Under the pieces are notes generated by a model. That model worked only from the letters and a program-made list of their open reading frames with translations. It searched no databases and was not told the DNA's origin. Positions 22,501 to 31,640 of a stretch of DNA of 64,000 bases are shown here, one piece after another. The first letter of the stretch is position 1. Every line of letters begins with the position of its first letter. The translations under genes were made by a program, and so were the position numbers. The stretch comes from Grammothele lineata (lineage: Eukaryota; Basidiomycota; Agaricomycetes; Polyporales; Polyporaceae): contig NDFF03000043.1 of assembly GCA_002150815.3 (NCBI GenBank), positions 62,001 to 126,000 on the forward strand, written 5' to 3'.

Positions 22501-23998
22501 AGGAGTCACTCGATACGTACGCGCGTACGTCAGCGCGTGCGACCAATGCGGTCGCGTCAAGGCTCCTCGACACAAGCCTTTCGGGCTTCTCCAGCCACTC
22601 GACATCCCGCTCCGACCATGGAAGGGCATCACAATGGACAACATCGTGAAGCTTCCCCCCTCGCACGGCTTCGACTCCATCTGGGTCATCGTCGATCGCC
22701 TCACCCGTTACGCTCATTTCATCGCCACTACCGAGTCCCTCGATGCCCCGGGTCTCGCGTGGCTCTTCCTCGACCGCATCTTCCGTTACCATGGCCTCCC
22801 GGACACCATCATCTCCGACCGCGGCTCGACCTTCGTCTCTCGGTTTTGGACCGAACTCACGCGCCAACTCCAAGTCGACCACAAGCACTCGACCGCTTAC
22901 CACCCGCAGACCGACGGTCTGACCGAGCGCACCAATCAGACGCTCGAAGCTTACCTCCGCGCCTATATCTCCTACAATCAGGACGACTGGGTCGATTTCC
23001 TTCCTATCGCCGAGTTTGCGTACAACAATCACCCTCACGAGTCGACGAAGATGACTCCGTTCTTCACCAACTACGGCTTCCATCCTTCCTTTTCCCCTCG
23101 CCTCTCCGAGCCTATCAACGTCCCCGCAGCTGCCGACCTTCAGCAGCATCTCGCGCGCATCCATGACGAGCTGCGCGAGAACCTCAAGCTCGCCCAGGAA
23201 CGCCAAGCCAAGTATTACAACCGCCACGTCTCCGAAGCACCCTCGTTCCAGCCCGACCAGCTCGTCTGGCTCCTCCGTCGCCACATCAAGACTACCCGTC
23301 CTTCCGACAAACTCGATCACGTCCGTCTCGGACCTTTTCCCATTGAGCGCAAGCTCTCCGACCTCGTCTACCAACTCCGTCTCCCATCTTACCTCTCCCG
23401 TCTTCATCCCGTGTTTCATGTATCTCTCCTCGAGCCCTACCATGACCCTTCCGACTTCCATCCCCATTCCCCACCCACTCCGTTCGTCCTCGCTGAGGAT
23501 CCCGATTCTCCTCTCTATATACAATCCATTCTCGACTGTCGAAAGACAGGACATCGTTACGAGTACTTAGTACGCTGGAAAAACCTCTCCCCCGACGAAG
23601 ATTCATGGATCCCTCTCACGGACATCCCCACCACATCTAATGAGCTTCTCGAGCGTTTCCACCGTCGTCATACTCGCGCTCCTCGTCCGCCGACTACTAT
23701 ACTTTCTACTCGTACTGTACAATCACCCGCGACTACTAACTCCTCTACTCCTGCTCCTCAGGTCCGCCCCGCGTCACCCGCTCAGCCGTCCACATCCGCT
23801 CCCGCGCCTGCTCCCGCCATGCCCGTCGTCTCTTCACTCCCCGCCGCGATCCCTGCCGCCGCGCCTCGCCCGCGCTCGCCGCCTACGGTACGTCTCGACC
23901 CGCGAGCGTACTACGAGCCTCCTACGCAGACGACGACTCGTTCTGGTCGCGTCTCTAGGCCGCTGCCTCGTGCTGACGCGTGGCGTCCGGGGGGTTGA
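19595..23998 (+). CDS. pol: Retrotransposon Pol: PR-RT-RNaseH-IN-chromodomain
   Basis: Enzymatic polyprotein, 1467 residues counted from the first Met at 19595, but the frame is open upstream to 19487 and it is probably translated by frameshift from gag. Aspartic protease: ALVDSGATHS near residue 49. Reverse transcriptase: LRLCVDYRGLNK, FTVLDLKNAFNLIRI, FGLANAPGVFQ and the catalytic YIDD near residue 565. RNase H: VTDASDFAVAGIL, YDKELLAIVES and VISDHKNLEYF. Integrase: HHCC zinc module (HDSPAAGH...CDQC), then a DDE core in MDNIV, IISDRGSTF (near residue 1074) and GLTERTNQT. A GPY/F-like module (RLGPFPIERKL) and a chromodomain near residues 1305-1365 (YLVRWKNLSPDEDSW) end the protein, followed by a Pro/Ala-rich tail. 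Every catalytic motif is intact. Confidence 0.95.
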   Translation: MWSAKPVSAPRYPLSSHVLASVSSSNHFFLSVSLSFPNRKPISTYALVDSGATHSCISLAFANRHSLSRRLKATPASITAVDDRPIASGLVTHEVIASLSVRAHSETIALSIVEVPFPIILGLDWLERHNPTIDWARRALLLSCCGTKPDSPRRTTVEEVPDIDALSPPPSPRLPLDHPSIIELSSLNSDLPQSSARPDQAATYQAAPLQSSDKLAPSPAPPSSVPRGLSHAPSPTPVSIPATSSGRGHSHPVDTSSTPALRPPTPTCSGHSHSTEAAPLPSSSSPPRPASAPPDPPSPRPTLNIKFINSARFRKYARNNESAVLYYHPSHSPSYHVLSEQLETQESIRVAAKSTISTSMAPKAVDPKADNLEELVPSKWHDYLDVFDPVEVNKLPPHRDDFDCAIELEDGQTPPKGPLYHLSKDEQQVLFDYVEENLRKGFIRRSTSSAAAPVFFVRKKTGDLRLCVDYRGLNKITKKNRYPLPLTSDLLDRVNGCKHFTVLDLKNAFNLIRIREGDEWKTAFRTHLGLFEYLVMSFGLANAPGVFQGYIQNALRDLLDVVCVVYIDDILIFSRSQEEHDRHVALVLERLRAAGLFANAKKCELDKTEVEFLGYIIGASGVQMNPRKLDTIANWPLPRSVKDVQSFLGFTNFYRRFIDRYADIAAPLNALTKKSARTQTFVLDDQAARAFEALKRAFLSSPILRHFDPERPSTLVTDASDFAVAGILHQPDDDGFLHPVSYFSRKLSPAEINYEIYDKELLAIVESFRHMRAWLIGTSTPVSVISDHKNLEYFMTSRVLTRRQARWSIFLSEFNFLLEFAPGLKNPADAPSRRPDFAPREGDDVLEVNKKILLTPFHTQRIRPSADTTDAPSSAHIKVSAYTSLAVDNSELQSRFDAALRDDQEWRDALARGDPSFVLDGNVVYHNGLLFVPHPLRTDILRLLHDSPAAGHPGRRTTLKLVQRDYSWPGVTRYVRAYVSACDQCGRVKAPRHKPFGLLQPLDIPLRPWKGITMDNIVKLPPSHGFDSIWVIVDRLTRYAHFIATTESLDAPGLAWLFLDRIFRYHGLPDTIISDRGSTFVSRFWTELTRQLQVDHKHSTAYHPQTDGLTERTNQTLEAYLRAYISYNQDDWVDFLPIAEFAYNNHPHESTKMTPFFTNYGFHPSFSPRLSEPINVPAAADLQQHLARIHDELRENLKLAQERQAKYYNRHVSEAPSFQPDQLVWLLRRHIKTTRPSDKLDHVRLGPFPIERKLSDLVYQLRLPSYLSRLHPVFHVSLLEPYHDPSDFHPHSPPTPFVLAEDPDSPLYIQSILDCRKTGHRYEYLVRWKNLSPDEDSWIPLTDIPTTSNELLERFHRRHTRAPRPPTTILSTRTVQSPATTNSSTPAPQVRPASPAQPSTSAPAPAPAMPVVSSLPAAIPAAAPRPRSPPTVRLDPRAYYEPPTQTTTRSGRVSRPLPRADAWRPGG

Positions 23999-24090
23999 GG
24001 ACCGGAGCCACACCAGTCGCGCGCTGGCCGATTCACGACTCGTCGTTCGCGTATACGCTACGGAACACAGTCGCGTCTCGCTCTCCCTCG

Positions 24091-24102
24091 AGGAGGAGGT
24101 AG
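24091..24102 (+). other. Polypurine tract
   Basis: AGGAGGAGGTAG directly abuts the 3' LTR, the expected priming site for plus-strand synthesis. Confidence 0.7.
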
Positions 24103-24476
24103 TGTGACGGTCTCCGGGCCGTCACCACGTGCCTCACGGACATTGACTCCCATGGGCACTGGTTCGCGCGTCTCCGTTTCCCGTCTCGTCTTGTACTCGC
24201 CTCCAGTCTCGTTCGCGTCTCGATATGTCTCCGTTCACGCTCAGACTCTCCGTACGATATGCACACTCTCCGTTACATTCGTTCGACTCCTGTCTTGTTC
24301 TCTTTTGTATATTACTCGCGTCCGTTCGCCGAGAATCCTCGGCGAACCAACTTGTATCCTTTCCGCTTCCAGCTCGTGTCCGTCCGACTCCCCGACCTCC
24401 GACTCTCCAGTTCTCTCGCGCGCGTCCGCGCGTTCTAGTTTCCCTCACTCGTGATCTCGTCCCGCGGACCCTCACA
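24103..24476 (+). repeat. 3' LTR
   Basis: 374 bp, matching the 5' LTR except at one position by eye, with the same TGTGA...TCACA ends. Confidence 0.95.
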
Positions 24477-24481
24477 CTGGA
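24477..24481. other. Target-site duplication, right (CTGGA)
   Basis: Second copy of the 5-bp host target, directly after the 3' LTR. Confidence 0.92.
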
Positions 24482-24601
24482 GTACACAATGAAGACGCCC
24501 TAGTAGGTGGAAAAGCCAAGTTCGTCGGACTTCTCAGACGATTTTTGCGGCGACAGTGGGGACGGCGCCCCATGTGGCTCTCTTCCGCTCCTCACAAATG
24601 A
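24482..24601 (+). pseudogene. Displaced 3' end of the HET gene
   Basis: If the element and one CTGGA copy are mentally removed, the HET reading frame at 17733 continues in phase from 24482 for 39 codons to a TGA at 24599-24601. The segment is basic, with an RRFLRRQWGRR motif. Before insertion the protein would have been about 702 residues. This piece has no start codon or promoter of its own and is stranded. Confidence 0.8.
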
Positions 24602-26849
24602 TTGACTTCATGCGACACCTTCAAAGCATTCTGTTGAGCCCTCTCCCCCATGATCTTGTCACGCTACCCACGTTGACTCAATGTACTATCTTCGCGAAAC
24701 CCACACTTCTCTGATGGATAGTTTGAGAGCGGAACTCCCTGTGGTACTAGAGGCTCGGCTGAGGTTGTATCAAATCACGTAATACCCCTATACGGTGCGA
24801 TGTAATTTGAGCATGAAAAAATTGAGTGAACATACTGCAGCGTGAAGCTGGCATACGGTTATTGCTTCGACTTGTTACACGGTCGTCTCGATTCTATCGT
24901 GTGTAAACCACTATTTCGGGTACGATTTGGGATATGAACATGTGGCACGGCGGACCAGCAATGCAACGTAAACATACTTAACACGGCGTGAGCTTCACCT
25001 ACGTTTGACACCATCGGACCCTCTCAAGTATCCCTCGCCACTCATCTGCCCTACAGTTGCCACAGCGTCTTTAACTTTATATACTAACCGTCGCCAAGGA
25101 TGTACAGTCGCATGTTACTGCGTCACCCGCACCTCGAGTCTGCTCGTACGGGAGAATTTCGTCTGGCTCTCCAAAACGCCTCCAATCAACCTGAAAATCC
25201 AGAACGCACTGTGGCGTTCATGCTGGCCACGTCTAGTGGCCCCCTGGCGCTGGAAGTCCGAAGTCGCGAGTCCTCAAGCATGGCAACATTTCTTTCCTTG
25301 TCACCAGCGTGTGCATAAGTGCGACTGAAAAAGGGCAATCTGGCAGGTATGGCTGTGGGCAGACTTGGGGCAGACGCGGGGGGAGACCCGGGCCTGTAGC
25401 GATGGTACTCACTGAGGACTCATTTTCCCCTTTTCAAACGTCTTCCCCGCACGCTCCAGCTGGTGGGGCTGACTCCTTTCCCGGGTCGCGGCTGCCAGTC
25501 GCTGCCGGTACGATGTGACATGGCGGTCGTCCCTGCCACAGTCCTTCAAGGTTCTGTGCGTATGCATCAAAGATGTGGCGTTACTGGAATCCGCTGGGAG
25601 TAGACTGCTTCATGAATTTGCTGGTAGGTACTACTACAGAAAGTCAGTAAACGAGGTGAAGGCCCGGGTTTGCGCGAGGTGTGGCGGAGACGCCTGACTT
25701 GGAGACGCGTTCAAATTAGGATATACGAACACGCGCGTCGTGTTCTGGAGAGAATCATGCTAGTCACGGTGAGGAAAGCAACGTTGGTGGGGCAGGATGC
25801 CAGCATGGCAGACAGCCAAACATCGCGCGATACATGAGGTTTACCGACGACGGTGGAGAAAGACTCGGAGAGCCTCCTCAGTTGATCCAGATACCGTACG
25901 GGAGTTGATCTGGGATGCATCAGGCTGACAGTCACGGAGAGGTCTTCCAGCTCGCTGGAGAGGCTACTATGTATGGGCGTTGTTTTCTGGAACTTAGCAC
26001 TACTTTGTGGTAAGACATCTTTTGAATCTTACAGTGGGGGAAATTTGTTTGTATCTATTTGGCGCGAGCTTCTTTCCTCCACGCTCTCGCCTTACAACGG
26101 CCCAGCGCCTCGGTGCTTACAACTCCTGAGTACTAAGTATCCCTATGCAGGGGGCTCAATACTAATCCCCCTTTTAGCTGAGGCCTTCAGAGGCAACCCG
26201 CTGAAGTGTAGCGAGGGCGTTTCTTGTTTCCACAAGTTATAAGTATCCAGGCAGCAACAATACACAAATGTTCGCCACTCCGCCTAGGAACAGCGTCGAT
26301 TGAGTGTACGCGCCCCAACCTGAAACTAGCGATGTGTGAAGAATCTGCTTCTGCGCCTCATATCAATATCATGTATGTAGTCATTCTGGTACAATTCTCA
26401 TTACCTGAACACAATAATTCTAGATGCTCGATTTGGCGGCGTAGCTCGTACGTTGTAAGGTAGGTGCCAAATACTGAGGCAAGGGTAACTGTGAAGACGC
26501 AACAGACATCCAACTGTTGTTGCTTAAACCTGTGATACAACCTAAACGTTTGACATTACCAGGTGCATAACAAGGGCCACAGCAACCTGATTGTTAGCAG
26601 CCCCGGCAGCCTGACTCCCTGTGGCGAGAGGTGTGGGAGATTTTTTCCGCGGCCCTCCTGCAAGCTGACTATAAAATACAGCTTCGAAATGTCAGGTAGA
26701 GCTAGCATAACACATCCGACCACCCTGGCAGCAGACTAGGAATACGGCAAACTCTGAGACCCTGTCCTGAACCGCAACATTTCACCTCCGCCGGGGTTCT
26801 CTGGGAAACAATAGCGCAGCCGTTAACTCCATCCAAAACCAAAAGGGGC
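24602..26849. other. Less GC-rich intergenic region with one gene relic
   Basis: Apart from the relic at 24985-25260, I see no supported gene. Base composition is visibly less GC-rich than in the flanking genes. Confidence 0.5.
24985..25260 (-). pseudogene. Fragment duplicated from the 3' end of the 28.9-kb gene
   Basis: This stretch aligns in the same orientation with about 28730-28965, the 3' end and downstream flank of the gene at 28898-29715. On the minus strand it still encodes a DVASMNA stretch matching DVASMYA of that gene, then diverges and stops early. Shared blocks include TATCCCTCGCC, CGCACCTCGAGTCT and CTCGTACGG. It is a truncated, non-functional copy. Confidence 0.65.
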
Positions 26850-28046
26850 ATGGAAACTACGATTGTAGGGGTATGGATGGTATACTGTGAGCTTGAAGGA
26901 TTCTTGAAAACTCTCCGTCAAGAAGTTACAGGTAAGCATGCCCAGGCTTCTAAACGATATGACGAGGGTCGTTGTAAGTTCATGTACGTTGAATATGGAC
27001 TGCATCTAAACCAGCTTAATTTGATTCAAGATACGTCATGGTCTGAAAATGATAGTACCTTTCAAATAACAAGTTCAAGCCTCACTGAGAATGGATTCAA
27101 TATATCGCAGTTGGGAGAAGATCAGTGGAAGGATGTGGAACGAATCATCGTAGGAGCTGAACTAGTGAAGGATCTCGCGGCAACAATGGTCAGAGCAGCC
27201 TCAAAGGCTGGGGTTCACACTGGCATTCTTGCTCAACTTTACGAGAAGCTTGCAATTAAAGTAGACGTGCCAGTGGAACAGTGTTCTCAATCGGACAAAT
27301 TAGAGATGTTCAAAACTGACCAGCTCGAACTGTGCACACCGGCCGCCTTCAATTGGGAGGACGACACAGAAAGCGATCACAATTATAGAGACGAAGTCAA
27401 CAATAAAGATACGGAAGATGAAGACGAGCGTGACCTCGAAGCGGGAACTTCTGCGTTACAGCTCTCTACAAATGCAGCGTTTCCCAGGCAATCCGGGTGC
27501 AGTTCAACCTCTATCATTCCACCGACGACAGTGGAACCGGTGCCACTCAGCCGGGCAAGCGATAGCGCGGCCATATTAGGCTCTGTCAGTGGACTAATCA
27601 ACGCTAATCGAGACTCCCCTGAAACGCGGCCAAAAATTCTACAGCGAAGATTATCCTCTTCCGTTCAAGCTCGAGCAGGAACTCCAAGCACATCTCAAGC
27701 TACGCCGCTTGATTGCCAAGGCTCGCACACGCCCCACGCCCTCGGAATCTCACAATATACCACTCCCCTTCATTCATCAAAGGTCAAACAGAATTATCGA
27801 ATACCGACATGGGGAAATACTGTGGCGGAGGTCCATGAGAATTTGGACAAGGCAAGGAAGGCGTTGGACCAACACAATCAATGTTACGGGACTAACGCCA
27901 GCGTCATGTCAAATGATGTGAAGTTCCGGAGAGCCCCCGACTCGCAAATTCTACGTCGAGATTCACAACGACGAGGTGCATTAGCATCTCAGTATTCGGC
28001 GGACTGTTCAAAGGAGTCGGCCAGAAAGCTCAGTGTTAGATCATGA
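26850..28046 (+). CDS. Hypothetical protein, 398 residues
   Basis: A single long open frame that I do not recognise. The first ~150 residues look globular (an ITSSSLTENGF stretch, then helices around EDQWKDVERIIVGAELVKDLA). A highly acidic segment follows near residues 170-200 (TEDEDERDLEAG), then a Ser/Pro-rich region and a basic C-terminus. The codon pattern is less GC-biased than in neighbouring genes. A GTAAGC donor-like site near 26932 leaves room for an intron early in the gene, so the N-terminus is uncertain. It lies between two direct copies of another gene's 3' end, which suggests it arrived or was captured in a rearrangement. Confidence 0.5.
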   Translation: METTIVGVWMVYCELEGFLKTLRQEVTGKHAQASKRYDEGRCKFMYVEYGLHLNQLNLIQDTSWSENDSTFQITSSSLTENGFNISQLGEDQWKDVERIIVGAELVKDLAATMVRAASKAGVHTGILAQLYEKLAIKVDVPVEQCSQSDKLEMFKTDQLELCTPAAFNWEDDTESDHNYRDEVNNKDTEDEDERDLEAGTSALQLSTNAAFPRQSGCSSTSIIPPTTVEPVPLSRASDSAAILGSVSGLINANRDSPETRPKILQRRLSSSVQARAGTPSTSQATPLDCQGSHTPHALGISQYTTPLHSSKVKQNYRIPTWGNTVAEVHENLDKARKALDQHNQCYGTNASVMSNDVKFRRAPDSQILRRDSQRRGALASQYSADCSKESARKLSVRS

Positions 28047-28897
28047 AGGTGTGTCCATCAACCAGCGTGATGCTCTCCAGCTAATATATCTTCAACCCTT
28101 TGATGGACCATGTAAATCACTTGTAACCTCATGACATGACATCCGGTAGCAAGGATCCAACGCACCTCACGACTCCGACCATGTTTCTACAAGGGCACAT
28201 CGGTGCCAAAGGAATTCTGGACACGAGCCCTATGAAGAGTTCAGGGGGTTACATCTAGTAAGGATTAGATGTGGCGCATTTCATCGATACCGAGAGCAAT
28301 AGGGACCCGTCCTGCGTTGAGCGCCGATTTAGTCGCTTGAAGCGGCGTGGTTGTTGTCAGACTCTTATCCCGCTACGGGCAAGCATCAGTAATTCTCCGG
28401 CACGGATCTGAACTCGCATGTTCGTGGGATACATCATGAGTGGTAGTAAAACAGATGGAGAACAACAGGAAGAAGGAAGGAAGAAGGAATGACAAGGGAT
28501 GGAAAGGGAGGAAAGAACCACGACATCATGTGGTGTTAGTACACGGCAACCCATCACAGAATTGTCGGTGTAGGCGGAGGGCTAGACCCTTGATAAAGAA
28601 GGGGCACATCAGTTCGGAGAACGAGCGAGAAAGCATGTAGAAGTAGATGCAATATGTTGTACAAAGCGAATAGCAAACTCGACAATGAGGAAAGCAATAC
28701 AACACGAACATATATAATACATCGTAAGCTCAGCGTCTTACGCCATTGGCCCCTATCAATTATCCCTCGCCGTTAGTCTCCCCTACCGCCGTCGCCACAT
28801 CTTTGATTTCGTACATTACCATCGCCGAGGACGTACGGCCGGACGTCACTTCGTCCGCACCTCGAGTCTACTCGTACGGAAGATTCTTGTCCTGTTC
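28047..28897. other. Intergenic region and duplicated 3' flank
   Basis: The part from about 28730 onward is the 3' flank shared with 24985-25260. An A/G-rich stretch lies at about 28455-28520. No gene seen. Confidence 0.5.
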
Positions 28898-29715
28898 TCA
28901 GCACCGCCTCCGGTCGGCCTGGAAGTCCAGAACGGACTGCGCGTACATGCTTGCCACGTCCGGATCCGGATGAGTGTACGCGTACTGGGACGCAAGAAGC
29001 TCGAACGCGTAAAGCGCTTGCTGCTCGGTGGAGCGATCGGGGAGTAGGTTCTCCGGCTTTGGCTCGCTGCTCGAAGAGGCTTCTGGTAATATGGAAGGGT
29101 AGCTCGGAGGGGGAATGGCAAGAAGGTCGTCTATGTCCCATGTCCATGGGGTGGTCAACGGCGCCGGCCCGCTGGCGGGTGGCATAGGGCTGTGGTCTGG
29201 GACGGAGAGAGGTACGAATGAAGCGTCGCCAGCGAGAGATGGCGAGAGTTGTAGAGGTGCGCTGAAAGGTACGCTCCAGTGACCGAAGGAATACTGCGAA
29301 CAAGCACGACGATGAGCGTCGTGTTTGATCGTGCCCCAGATCGAGCACTCACCTCGAGACCAGGGGCCATACCCACATTCTCGTAATGAGCTTGTTCTTC
29401 TTCCATCCGTAGCTGTCCGCGCAGCTGGAACTCCTGTCGAGATTCCCCTGGAAGGTCGTTCCAGACGCGGAGAAGCACGTCCCCGAGATTCATCGTGCTG
29501 GGAACCACAGGCCCGTGCGACACATGCCCCGTCCTAATCGCATCGCCATCCCCCGCAATGTCTACTCGGTGCATGCCGGGAGATCGATTGTCTTCTACCG
29601 GCGTCGAATCCATCTGCCTCGCGTTCCCCGAGGAGCGCAGGCCCTGCGGATGCGCCGGGGCCGGGTGAGAGGGGTAAGGTGGGCCAGGTGGGCCGTGGCG
29701 GGAGGGACCAGACAT
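28898..29715 (-). CDS. Unknown protein with HMG-box-like helices
   Basis: Exons in gene order are 29715-29353 and 29293-28898 (in-phase GTGAGT intron of 59 nt), giving 252 residues. The N-terminus is rich in Pro and Gly. Residues ~85-115 contain LGDVLLRVWNDLPGESRQEF followed by a charged helix (LRMEEEQAHYEN), which resembles helices II-III of an HMG box. The C-terminal half has WTWDIDDLLAIPPPSYPSIL, an acidic-hydrophobic patch of the activation-domain kind, then a helical end. I do not see a first HMG helix, so this is either a partial domain or an upstream exon is missing; the upstream frame is open to 30021. Its 3' end has a decayed copy at 24985-25260. Confidence 0.55.
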
Positions 29716-30592
29716 CGGGTATCTGATAGGGGGAAACAAGTGGTGCAAGGTCCTTTGAGCGTTCAGTGCCACAAACGTCGAATAGACAAGGGACTTGGAA
29801 GTGGCACTGTGTAGGCTGGGGGAAGCTGGGACGTGATGTAGGCGCTCGGCGCTGGAAGTGCGAAATCGAACATGGCGCAGACGCCGACCGGGACGCGGGC
29901 GGTGGGTCCGGCCGACCGGCCGGCCACGCTGCAGTCGCGGAACGGCAACACATTTTACCGCCTCTGGGGGAATAGAGGTGAGCGCACTCCTGCAGGAACC
30001 GCATGAAAAACAGTGTAACATTTCTCAACTTACAGATGGCTAACATTGCCCTGCCCTTGATCAGGCTCGAAGCCGCCGAATCATCTTGCATGCGGCACTT
30101 CTCACAGGAAGCCTCCGGTTGAACTGATCTACATCACACACAACCGCACAATTACTTCGGCCCCACGACACAGGGTGAGGATACGACAGATCGTCAGGTT
30201 AGCTTTCAAGGCGCCGCGGGTGTATACGACAATTGTTATGCGTGATTTCTTGCAAACCTTACCTCTAGAGCCACAAGATGACTCAGAACATGCAACGAAC
30301 CAAGCGCAGGAGCTGGTAAGAAAGGCCCAGGGTGATAGCTCTCCAAGCTGAGCTACCTGTATGAATATGTATGCGTATGTCGGACGTGAGTGATCACCAT
30401 GACGGAGGGGGCGACATATACGACGAACCTCACGAATGGCTCCAACGCTTCAGGGAGCACAACCTAGAGAGAGAACGCATCAGAGGCGAACGCACGATAC
30501 GCTGTAGGAGCAATCGAAGGGGCCATTTCTCCTTGTGAGATACGAATTAGTACTAGTGGCACAAACCATCGACGCTTCGGGAAGAGGGGCAC
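29716..30592. other. Intergenic region
   Basis: Upstream region of the 28.9-kb gene and downstream flank of the YCII gene. The minus-strand frame 29534-30091 is open but has no recognisable feature; it may hold an upstream exon. Confidence 0.4.
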
Positions 30593-31439
30593 TCACACCT
30601 CTTCAAAAAACAACTTGGACGCCTTGAGCGGCATCACGAGAATGCTCCTTGGGTCCCACTATTAACAAGTATCAGCAGCTTTCAGTCAGACTTCGAGCAC
30701 ACGCTGGTGCAAATAGAGCCGTAGACCGTACGTCCCGGCACAAAAAGACAGACGATTGGGGGAGGGTGCCAAGGGAAACGATTACTCACAACACCTTCGC
30801 GATAGAACACGTCGCTCTTCACGAAGTCCATCACGGTCTGCTTGCGCTCCGCCTCGAATACAAGTATAGTCCCGCACGTCCGGAGCGCCTTTGATGTCTC
30901 GCTCGGGGCGAGGATTGACCGTGCGCACTCTACGGGGTGCGAGGCGAGAGGTGGAATAGCGAGTTGTGATATGGGCGAAGACGTGGACGAAGACAGACAA
31001 AAGCCGTGTAGACGGGCGCGAAAGGCATGATTGAAGGGGCGAGAAATGAGGACCGATAGTGTACAAAAACTAAAGAGATCCTGCGGAAACAACACTCACT
31101 GAGGAACGTTCCCTCCTGAAGCATCTTGTCCACACGTTCCACGTGCTCCGCGCACAGATGCACCCGCAGTTTCAGCGTGGCCTCATGGTCATCCACTCTG
31201 TCTATCGCGTACATGACAAACTCGTGGCGCTTCGGAGAGCGGCTGTTGGAGGGCTTTTCCCCTGGCGCGCTGCTGGAGACCTTGTCTGGAGAATCAACAG
31301 ACGAGAGAGCGCGAGCTTGCGCGAGGCGAAAGAAAGAATGAGCACGCTGAGGTGCGCGAACGCATGTGCCGTGTCCGGAATACCAGCCGCGGAGAGAGAG
31401 GGCAGCTTGAGTTAAGCATGGTGGTCGCATGGCAGACAC
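30593..31439 (-). CDS. YCII-related protein with presequence-like N-terminus
   Basis: Exons in gene order are 31439-31100, 30929-30790 and 30658-30593, giving 181 residues; phases agree at both joins. The YCII barrel starts at HEFVMYAIDRVDDHEATLKL, continues through LAPSETSKALRTCGTILVFE and DFVKSDVFYREG, and closes with VWDPRSILVMPLK. The first ~75 residues are rich in Arg, Ser and Ala (SFFRLAQARALSS) and look like a mitochondrial targeting sequence. It is longer than the paralogue at 11283-11726 because of that extension. Biochemical role unknown. A second Met at codon 4 is an equally possible start. Confidence 0.82.
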
Positions 31440-31640
31440 GCAAGGATTGAGGCAACGAGTTTATCAACGACGGTGAGGAGAAGGGAGAGCCTTGTCATAC
31501 ACGAGCAAGTGTGAGAAACTCGGGCGCTTACGAAGTTCAAGTAGTCGGGAAGGTCCGCTGCCAAGATATATCGACGCACGACTACAAGCCAACTTAGAAC
31601 ACGGATACAGGACAGGAAGCATCGTCGAACTGAACCTCGT

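Larger units (their letters stand above)
17734..24476 (+). mobile_element. Ty3/gypsy LTR retrotransposon (chromovirus), intact
   Basis: A 6743-bp element with two 374-bp LTRs, a putative primer-binding site, intact gag and pol, a polypurine tract and a 5-bp target duplication. The enzyme order protease, reverse transcriptase, RNase H, integrase and a C-terminal chromodomain identifies the chromovirus branch of Metaviridae-like fungal elements. By eye the LTRs differ at a single base, in a stretch reading CCGCCTCCC in the 5' LTR (near 18019) and CCGACTCCC in the 3' LTR (near 24386). No stop or frameshift breaks gag or pol, so the insertion looks young and possibly still mobile. It sits in the last exon of the HET gene in the same orientation. 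Confidence 0.96.

Noticed and set aside
22400..23554. 384-codon minus-strand open frame
   Set aside because: It is antisense to the integrase region of pol, whose motifs are intact. The frame is a codon-bias shadow.
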